From an uncultured Actinomycetospora sp. (GTDB taxonomy: Bacteria > Actinomycetota > Actinomycetes > Mycobacteriales > Pseudonocardiaceae): a DNA stretch of 8,677 nt. The notes below the pieces were generated by a model that was not told where the DNA came from, did no database searches, and was given only the letters and a program-made list of their open reading frames with translations. Where the stretch lies: positions 1 through 8,677 of the forward strand of contig CADCTH010000588.1 in assembly GCA_902805495.1 (NCBI GenBank). Reading direction: 5' to 3'. Position numbers and translations under genes: made by a program. Positions 1-5,339 of the stretch are shown here, piece after piece (within the stretch, counting starts at the first letter, position 1; each line of letters begins with the position of its first letter).

Positions 1-35
1 CAGCAGGCCGGATCGTCAGCAGTGCGCACCGCAGT

Positions 36-42
36 GAGAGGG
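36..42 (+). promoter_or_regulatory. Ribosome binding site for sigA
   Basis: The purine-rich GAGAGGG ends 5 nt before the GTG at 48. This is the usual spacing for a Shine-Dalgarno sequence and supports GTG 48 as the sigma factor start. The promoter itself lies left of the window. Confidence 0.6.
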
Positions 43-47
43 CCTAC

Positions 48-1382
<1,335 letters not shown>

Positions 1383-1397
1383 GCGCCCGGTACCGAT

Positions 1398-1434
1398 GAC
1401 GAGGCCCCCGAGCTGCGGCTCGGGGGCCTTCGTC
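1398..1434 (+). terminator. Terminator hairpin after sigA
   Basis: A perfect 11-bp GC-rich stem (GGCCCCCGAGC at 1403-1413, loop TGCG, GCTCGGGGGCC at 1418-1428) is extended by GACGA/TCGTC flanks. It begins 15 nt after the sigA stop. There is only a TT after the stem and no U-tract, which is common for high-GC actinobacterial terminators. Confidence 0.8.
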
Positions 1435-1442
1435 GTGAGGGA

Positions 1443-1469
1443 CGACCCGTGTCTCGGGGACACGGGTCG
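1443..1469. terminator. Second perfect hairpin between sigA and the gvpA-like gene
   Basis: A perfect 11-bp inverted repeat (CGACCCGTGTC at 1443-1453, loop TCGGG, GACACGGGTCG at 1459-1469) lies 8 nt after the first terminator hairpin. It may be a back-up terminator. It could also be a regulatory structure upstream of the next gene's promoter. Its symmetry means it would fold on either strand. Confidence 0.55.
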
Positions 1470-1511
1470 AGACCGACGAAGATGCCGCCGCTCCCCTCGG
1501 CGCCCCGGTCG

Positions 1512-1517
1512 TAGACT
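1512..1517 (+). promoter_or_regulatory. Putative -10 element of a leaderless gvpA-like transcript
   Basis: TAGACT matches the actinobacterial -10 consensus TANNNT and ends 6 nt before the GTG at 1524. Transcription would therefore begin at or next to the start codon. No ribosome binding site is seen, which fits leaderless translation. No good -35 is visible. Confidence 0.5.
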
Positions 1518-1523
1518 CCGGCG

Positions 1524-1895
1524 GTGACCTCCGCCGGTGTCAGCCGCTCGCCGCAGGGCGGGCTCGCCGAGGTCCTCGACCTGATCCTGGACAAGGGCCT
1601 GGTCATCGACGCCTTCGTCAAGGTCTCGGTGGTCGGCGTCGAGCTGATCACCATCGACGCGCGCATCGTCGTGGCCAGCGTCGACACCTATCTGCGCTTC
1701 GCCGAGGCCACCAACCGCCTGGACCTGCACGAGAAGGGCGGCAAGGGGATCGGCGAGCTGCCCGGGCACATGAACGGTGAGGTCATGCACGGCGGCGCGA
1801 AGGGCGTCACCAAGGGTGTCCTCGACGCGGGTCACGAGATGTGGCGCGAGGTGCGCGAGGAACGCCAGGAGAAGAAGCAGCGGCGCCGGGGCTGA
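1524..1895 (+). CDS. gvpA: Gas vesicle structural protein GvpA-like
   Basis: The 123-residue product contains the GvpA fold at about residues 14-63 (LAEVLDLILDKGLVIDAFVK, then VSVVGVELITIDARIVVASV and DTYLRFAEA). GvpA is the small hydrophobic protein whose helix-strand-strand-helix core packs into the gas vesicle wall. The C-terminal tail (about 70-123) is Gly-rich and then strongly charged, ending in KKQRRRG; extended charged tails are usual for actinobacterial GvpA proteins. The core resembles GvpA more than the accessory paralogues GvpJ, GvpM or GvpS, though that split is hard to judge by eye. GTG 1524 is chosen because it follows a -10-like TAGACT by 6 nt. No other gas vesicle genes (gvpF, G, K, L, N, O) are in the window, so a role in buoyancy cannot be assumed. 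It may depend on a cluster elsewhere or do something else. Confidence 0.88.
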   Translation: MTSAGVSRSPQGGLAEVLDLILDKGLVIDAFVKVSVVGVELITIDARIVVASVDTYLRFAEATNRLDLHEKGGKGIGELPGHMNGEVMHGGAKGVTKGVLDAGHEMWREVREERQEKKQRRRG

Positions 1896-1919
1896 CCGTC
1901 GCGCCGGTGCCCGGCCTGC

Positions 1920-1925
1920 GATGCT
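1920..1925 (+). promoter_or_regulatory. Possible -10-like hexamer before the 97-residue gene
   Basis: GATGCT keeps the A at position 2 and T at position 6 of TANNNT and lies exactly 6 nt before the GTG at 1932. On its own this is weak. The same spacing recurs before the two neighbouring genes. Confidence 0.3.
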
Positions 1926-1931
1926 GGCGGC

Positions 1932-2225
1932 GTGCAGCCCGACCCCGACGGTCTCCCCGACCTGCCCGCCCCCGACCCCGCCGAGGTCCACCGGCGCTCC
2001 GTGGCGCTGATCCTGGGCATGGACGCGGCCGACCTCGACGTGGTCGGCGCGCTGCTCGGTGAGCTGGCCGGGCCGGAGGAGTTCGCCGCCCAGGTCGTGA
2101 GCCTGGCGAGCCTCGCGCGCCTGCTGCTCGACCAGCGCGAGGACACCGCGCCCGGCGCGGACGAGGCGCGGGCCGCGGTGCTCCACGAGCTCGCCGGGGT
2201 GCTCACCGCGGCGGAGGGCGGCTGA
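1932..2225 (+). CDS. Hypothetical small acidic helical protein
   Basis: I do not recognise this 97-residue protein. It begins with a Pro/Asp-rich stretch (PDPDGLPDLPAPDP, residues 3-16). The rest looks alpha-helical with regularly spaced Leu, Val and Ala, in predicted helices at about 17-29, 32-46, 49-68 and 75-93. It has no Cys, no signal peptide and no membrane segment, so it is probably a small soluble cytoplasmic protein. It sits 36 nt after the gvpA-like stop and 34 nt before cysQ on the same strand. No ribosome binding site is evident. The GTG start is chosen for its position 6 nt after a -10-like hexamer; an in-frame ATG at residue 30 would remove the first predicted helix. Codon use matches the neighbours, and third positions are strongly G/C, which supports real coding. 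Confidence 0.7.
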   Translation: MQPDPDGLPDLPAPDPAEVHRRSVALILGMDAADLDVVGALLGELAGPEEFAAQVVSLASLARLLLDQREDTAPGADEARAAVLHELAGVLTAAEGG

Positions 2226-2247
2226 CCTGGGCGCGGGACGCGTCGGG

Positions 2248-2253
2248 CAGGAT
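2248..2253 (+). promoter_or_regulatory. Possible -10 element before cysQ
   Basis: CAGGAT matches the A2 and T6 positions of TANNNT and ends 6 nt before the GTG at 2260. The intervening CGGGGG run could alternatively act as a poor ribosome binding site. Confidence 0.35.
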
Positions 2254-2259
2254 CGGGGG

Positions 2260-3042
2260 GTGAGTGCCGCGAGGGACGTGCCGCCGGAGGAGCCGACCAC
2301 CGCCGAGGACGCCGCGCTCGCCCGCGAGCTGGCCGACGCGACCGGGGCGCTGCTGCTCGAGCTCCGCGACGCCACCGGACCGGGCCGTGACCGGGAGTAC
2401 CGCGGGGACGCCGAGGCGCACGACTTCCTCGTCCGCGCGCTGCACCGGCACCGGCCCACCGACGTCGTGCTGTCCGAGGAGGGCCTCCAGGACCCGGCAC
2501 CACGGCGGGGTGCGCACCGGCTCTGGATCGTCGACCCGCTCGACGGCTCCAGCGGCTACGGGCGCGGGGGCGACGAGTGGGGCGTGCACGTCGCCCTCGT
2601 CGTCGACGGGGCGCTCGTCGCCGGCGCGGTGGCGTTGCCGGCCCGCGGCGAGCTGGCCGACTCCGCGACGGTCACCCCGTTGCCCGACACCCCCGTCGAT
2701 CCCGAGCGCGGGCTGACCGTGACGGTCAGCCGCTCCCGGCCGCCCGGGGAGCTGCGCCGTCTCGCGGCCGCGTTCCCCGTGCGCACGCGCGCGATGTCCG
2801 CGGCCGGCGTGAAGACCCTGGCCGTGGTGGACGGCGTGGTCGACGCCTACCTGCACTCGGGCGGCCAGTACGAGTGGGACAACGCCGCCCCCGCGGCCGT
2901 CGCCGTCGGCGCCGGCCTGCGGGTGACGCGCCTCGACGGGCGCCCGCTGCCCTTCGGCGCCGACGACCCCTGGTCTCCCGACCTGCTCATCGCCCGTCCC
3001 GCGGTGCACGAGGCGATCCTCGAGGTGCTGGTGCCCTCGTAG
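2260..3042 (+). CDS. cysQ: CysQ-type 3'(2'),5'-bisphosphate nucleotidase (inositol monophosphatase family)
   Basis: The 260-residue product belongs to the Mg2+-dependent, Li+-sensitive inositol monophosphatase superfamily. It most resembles mycobacterial CysQ, which removes the 3'-phosphate from PAP/PAPS during sulfate assimilation. Visible metal-site motifs are SEE (72-74), DPLDGSS (92-98, with D92 and D95) and WD (206-207, third-metal Asp). Segments RGGDEWGVHVAL (102-113), VALPARG (124-130) and VVDGVVDAYLHSGGQYEWD (189-207) follow the CysQ pattern. The family Thr after DG is Ser here, a conservative change that keeps the hydroxyl. Some members also act on inositol or fructose phosphates, so the exact substrate is inferred. 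No other sulfur genes lie nearby. GTG 2260 is preferred for its spacing to the -10-like CAGGAT; GTG 2278 is an alternative. The stop lies 7 nt from that of the convergent glutamine-synthetase-like gene. Confidence 0.9.
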   Translation: MSAARDVPPEEPTTAEDAALARELADATGALLLELRDATGPGRDREYRGDAEAHDFLVRALHRHRPTDVVLSEEGLQDPAPRRGAHRLWIVDPLDGSSGYGRGGDEWGVHVALVVDGALVAGAVALPARGELADSATVTPLPDTPVDPERGLTVTVSRSRPPGELRRLAAAFPVRTRAMSAAGVKTLAVVDGVVDAYLHSGGQYEWDNAAPAAVAVGAGLRVTRLDGRPLPFGADDPWSPDLLIARPAVHEAILEVLVPS

Positions 3043-3049
3043 GGCCTGC

Positions 3050-4414
3050 TCAATAGCGCCAGCGCCAGGCGGCGAGCACGTCCTCGGTGTCGCGCTCGGC
3101 GCCCCAGGCGGCGTCGGCCCGGCGCACGGCGAGGAAGGCACCCAGGCGCTCGGCGCCGAGCGCCTCGGTGACCCGGTGGCACGCCAGCAGCGCGGCCTCC
3201 TGCTCGGCCGCGGTGGTGGGCAGGGGCGCGACGCCCGCGGCCGTCCGCTGCTCCTCGGTCCAGGTGCCCGGGTCCTCGGCGTGCGGCGCGGGCGGCACGA
3301 GCCCCTCGTCGACGCCCGCGACACCGGCGGTGAGCAGGGCGGCGAGCGCGAGGTAGGGGTTGGCCGACGCGTCGGAGACCTTGAGCTCGACGTTGGCGTG
3401 GTCGGCCCCCAGCAGCTCCGAGCCGGCCACGTAGCGCACCGGGGCCTCGCGGTTCTCGACGCCCCAGAACCCGTAGGCGCCGGCGAAGAACCCGGGCCGC
3501 AGGCGGGCCAGTGAGCCCAGCGAGGGCGCCGTGACGGCGGCGACGGCCGGCAGGTCGCGCAGCAGGCCCGCGATGTACGCGGCGCCCGCGGGGTCGTCCG
3601 GGCCGTCGACGCCGCCGGCGAGCAGGTTCCGGCCGTCGCGCCACAGCGAGGTGTGCGCGTGCCAGCCGTTGCCCGCGAGCTGCAGCGAGGGCAGGGGCGC
3701 GAAGCTCACGCGCAGGCCGTGGCGTGCGGCGGCCGCGAGCACGGTCTGGCGGGCCAGCAGCTGCTCGTCGGCGGCCCGCACGGGGTCGGACGCACCGAGC
3801 GAGAGCTCGACCTGCGCCGGGCCGTACTCGGCGTGCAGCTGGCCGATGCGCAGCCCGTTGGCCTCGGCGTCGCGCAGCAGGTCGGTGACGAAGCCGTCGA
3901 TCTCGAGCAGCGCGTGCGGGCTGTACGCGGGGCTCCGGTGGGCGGGCACGATCGACCCGTCGGGGCTGTCCGCGCAGACGGCGAACTCCATCTCGTAGCC
4001 CACCAGCGCCGTGTAGCCGCGGTCGGCGAGCGCGCCGACGGTGCCCGCCAGGAGCGAGCGCTGGTCCCACGGCCAGGGCGACCCGTCCACGGTGACCTGC
4101 GTGCCCGGCGCCCACGCGAGGCCGGGCTGACCGGCCAGCGGCGTGAGGCGCTCGAGGTCGGGCACGAGGCGCACGTCGCCCGAGGGCGTCTCCCGCCCCG
4201 GCGCCCCGAACTGGATGCCGTCGTTGGTGTCGAACACCGCGAAGACCGTGCTGATGCCGATCCCGGTGACGGCCACCTGCGGCAGCGTCGCGACGGGGAC
4301 CGTGCGCGAGCGCGGGATGCCGTTGTTGTCCGCCCACGCCACGGTGACGCCGGCGACGCCCTCGCCCCGCAGCTGCTCGACGAGCTCGGCCGCCCGCTCC
4401 CCGGTGTCGCCCAC
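3050..4414 (-). CDS. Glutamine synthetase family protein (GlnA3/GlnA4-like gamma-glutamyl-amine ligase candidate)
   Basis: The 454-residue product has the glutamine synthetase fold. The N-terminal beta-grasp carries ADNNGIPRSR (28-37). The catalytic domain has metal ligands E141 and E143 (GYEMEF), E196 and E203 (AEYGPAQVE), the GNGWHAH motif (248-254, H252 and H254), NREAPVR (321-327) and NVELKVSDASANPY (341-354). The family forms gamma-glutamyl phosphate from glutamate and ATP, then couples an amine. Against enteric GlnA, a gap-free alignment around RPGFFAG places F310 where the ammonium-site glutamate E327 lies, and K345 where R359 lies. The DGSS loop is altered and no adenylylation tyrosine is seen in the C-terminal part. 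This resembles GlnA3-type homologues, so ammonium-dependent glutamine synthesis is unlikely; polyamines, ethanolamine or another amine are candidates. The GTG start at 4414 is preceded by GGGAGAG and begins just before the conserved region; the frame stays open further upstream but in unconserved sequence. Confidence 0.9.
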   Translation of the reverse strand: MGDTGERAAELVEQLRGEGVAGVTVAWADNNGIPRSRTVPVATLPQVAVTGIGISTVFAVFDTNDGIQFGAPGRETPSGDVRLVPDLERLTPLAGQPGLAWAPGTQVTVDGSPWPWDQRSLLAGTVGALADRGYTALVGYEMEFAVCADSPDGSIVPAHRSPAYSPHALLEIDGFVTDLLRDAEANGLRIGQLHAEYGPAQVELSLGASDPVRAADEQLLARQTVLAAAARHGLRVSFAPLPSLQLAGNGWHAHTSLWRDGRNLLAGGVDGPDDPAGAAYIAGLLRDLPAVAAVTAPSLGSLARLRPGFFAGAYGFWGVENREAPVRYVAGSELLGADHANVELKVSDASANPYLALAALLTAGVAGVDEGLVPPAPHAEDPGTWTEEQRTAAGVAPLPTTAAEQEAALLACHRVTEALGAERLGAFLAVRRADAAWGAERDTEDVLAAWRWRY

Positions 4415-4418
4415 TGCG

Positions 4419-4425
4419 CTCTCCC
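4419..4425 (-). promoter_or_regulatory. Ribosome binding site for the glutamine-synthetase-like gene
   Basis: On the minus strand GGGAGAG ends 4 nt (its GGGAG core 6 nt) before the GTG at 4414. This decides the start in favour of the 454-residue form over longer in-frame extensions. Confidence 0.6.
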
Positions 4426-4452
4426 GTCCACCGCCGTGCTCCGTGGGGCCAC

Positions 4453-4458
4453 AGGCTA
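4453..4458 (-). promoter_or_regulatory. Possible -10 element for the glutamine-synthetase-like gene
   Basis: TAGCCT on the minus strand fits TANNNT and lies about 38 nt upstream of the GTG at 4414. No -35 of TTGACA type is found at the expected distance, so this is a weak call. Confidence 0.25.
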
Positions 4459-4590
4459 GTGCGGGCCCCCGACGAGGCCGCCGCGTCGTCGGGGCCCGCC
4501 CCGGGGACGGGCGGAGGGCCGGCGGCGGGTGTCGACCACTCGTCGCTCGAGATCGACTCCCGATCGGGTGGTGGCACCCGGTACCCAGAA

Positions 4591-4661
4591 ACGAGCGGTC
4601 GTCCACCACCGATGAGCGGTTCGTGACGGACGCCAAAGCGGCGCGTGAACACGAGCGGTCG
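4591..4661 (+). repeat. Three direct copies of an ACGAGCGGTCG-type motif
   Basis: Copies start at 4591 (ACGAGCGGTCG), 4611 (GATGAGCGGTTCG, one base insertion) and 4651 (ACGAGCGGTCG). A near-match in inverted orientation (ACCACTCGT) is at 4536-4544. The first and third copies are identical and 60 nt apart. They may be regulator binding sites controlling one or both flanking genes; no regulator is assigned. Confidence 0.45.
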
Positions 4662-4743
4662 CGGGCGCGTTCTGCCATTGTGGAGAGGCGACGGTCGCAC
4701 GACCGGAGCTCGCGGGCCCGGACCTCGAGTCCGAGGCCTCGAC

Positions 4744-4749
4744 GGAGGG
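4744..4749 (+). promoter_or_regulatory. Ribosome binding site for the DUF7455 gene
   Basis: GGAGGG lies 8 nt before ATG 4758 and only 2 nt before the in-frame ATG 4752. The spacing favours 4758 as the start. Confidence 0.65.
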
Positions 4750-4757
4750 AGATGACG

Positions 4758-4946
4758 ATGCCCGGCACCCTGACCCGGCCAGAACTCACCGCCTCGGACC
4801 GTTGCGACCGCTGCGGTGCAGCGGCCAAGGTCCGTGCCGTACTGCCCTCCGGTGGAGAACTCCTCTTCTGCGGGCACCACGCCCGGGCCCACGAGGCCAA
4901 GCTGAAGGAGCTGTCGGTGGACGTGCAGGCCGGAGAGAGCGCATGA
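4758..4946 (+). CDS. DUF7455-type small zinc-finger-like protein
   Basis: The 62-residue protein carries the pattern LTASDRCDRCGAAAKVRAV, then LPSGGELLFCGHHARAHE. This matches a small protein family (DUF7455) widespread in actinobacteria. C16, C19, C38 and H41 (or H40) form a likely C-x2-C...C-x2-H zinc site. The Ser-Gly-Gly-Glu turn between the two half-sites is characteristic. It has no signal peptide or membrane segment, so it is presumably cytoplasmic. The function is unknown; a nucleic-acid or protein-binding role is only inference from the zinc-ribbon-like layout. The gene stands alone, with a repeat-rich upstream region and a strong terminator 59 nt after its stop. An ATG two codons upstream (4752) would add Met-Thr but is too close to the ribosome binding site. 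Confidence 0.88.
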   Translation: MPGTLTRPELTASDRCDRCGAAAKVRAVLPSGGELLFCGHHARAHEAKLKELSVDVQAGESA

Positions 4947-5005
4947 CGGCCGACTGACCAGCGGCAACACAGCAGGATCCCAGACCTGACAGATCGAGAC
5001 CCCAG

Positions 5006-5034
5006 CGGGCGAGGACCACCACGGTCCTCGCCCG
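5006..5034 (+). terminator. Terminator hairpin after the DUF7455 gene
   Basis: A perfect 12-bp stem is formed by CGGGCGAGGACC (5006-5017) and GGTCCTCGCCCG (5023-5034) around the loop ACCAC. It starts 59 nt after the stop codon. There is no U-tract, as is common in high-GC actinobacteria. Confidence 0.8.
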
Positions 5035-5339
5035 TCGGCGTTCCCGGGGTCGGTCGCCCGGGCTCCCCCGCCGATCACCGGCGGCCGGCGACGTCGTCCG
5101 TCGGGGCGGGCGGGTGATCGCGGAGAGATCGTCACGGGTCCGCCCGACCGGCCGGCGGCGCCGCGCGCGGAGCCCGGGACGGCGCGGCCGCTCCGCCACG
5201 GCCGTCACCCGGCTCGGTGACGCTGCGGTGAACCACGTGTCCGCGAGGTGTCGGACCGCGACGACCGCGACAGGGCCCGGTCACCACCGTGCGTGATGTG
5301 CACCACACGTCACCGCGCCGGCCACACTGCGTAGGTCGA
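5035..5339. other. Intergenic region without a credible gene
   Basis: This stretch of about 305 nt lies between the DUF7455 terminator and the end of the convergent helicase gene. Short open frames here are dominated by Arg, Pro and Gly, lack ribosome binding sites, and resemble chance frames in GC-rich DNA. The only structure I noted is the 21-bp imperfect palindrome at 5293-5313. Confidence 0.55.
5293..5313. repeat. Imperfect 21-bp palindrome GTGATGTG-N5-CACGTCAC
   Basis: The arms match at 7 of 8 positions around the 5-nt spacer CACCA. It lies 27 nt beyond the helicase stop. On plus-strand RNA the odd pair is a G-U wobble, so a hairpin could form. It resembles a dimeric regulator operator but could equally be a weak terminator. 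Confidence 0.4.

Larger units (their letters stand above)
4415..4757. other. Divergent intergenic region, repeat-rich, no gene seen
   Basis: This 343-nt region separates the divergently transcribed glutamine-synthetase-like and DUF7455 genes and must hold both promoters. It contains several short perfect inverted repeats: GATCG/CGATC (4551-4565), CGGGTG/CACCCG (4565-4580) and CGGTCG/CGACCG (4692-4705). It also contains the three-copy GAGCGGT(T)CG repeat. Frames crossing it are arginine-rich and look non-coding. Confidence 0.6.

Noticed and set aside
2203..3324. 373-codon minus-strand frame opposite cysQ
   Set aside because: Arg/Pro/Gly-rich translation with no motif; cysQ on the plus strand has all its catalytic motifs.
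3653..4459. 268-codon plus-strand frame opposite the glutamine-synthetase-like gene
   Set aside because: Composition typical of antisense reading of GC-rich coding DNA, with no domain and no start signals.
4588..4592. GAAAC as part of a GlnR box upstream of the glutamine-synthetase-like gene
   Set aside because: Only one half-site is present; no GTNAC-type partner lies at the required spacing, so nitrogen control by GlnR is not supported.
4415..4900. 162-codon upstream extension of the glutamine-synthetase-like frame
   Set aside because: It runs antisense through the DUF7455 gene and is not family-like. GTG 4414 has a good ribosome binding site just before the conserved region.
2847..5135. 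762-codon minus-strand open frame spanning cysQ, the glutamine-synthetase-like gene and the intergenic region
   Set aside because: It is extremely Arg/Ala/Pro-rich, crosses a terminator and several real genes, and shows no domain.
5114..5296. 60-codon plus-strand frame in the helicase/DUF7455 intergenic region
   Set aside because: Arg/Thr/Ala-rich, no ribosome binding site and no recognisable motif; probably chance.
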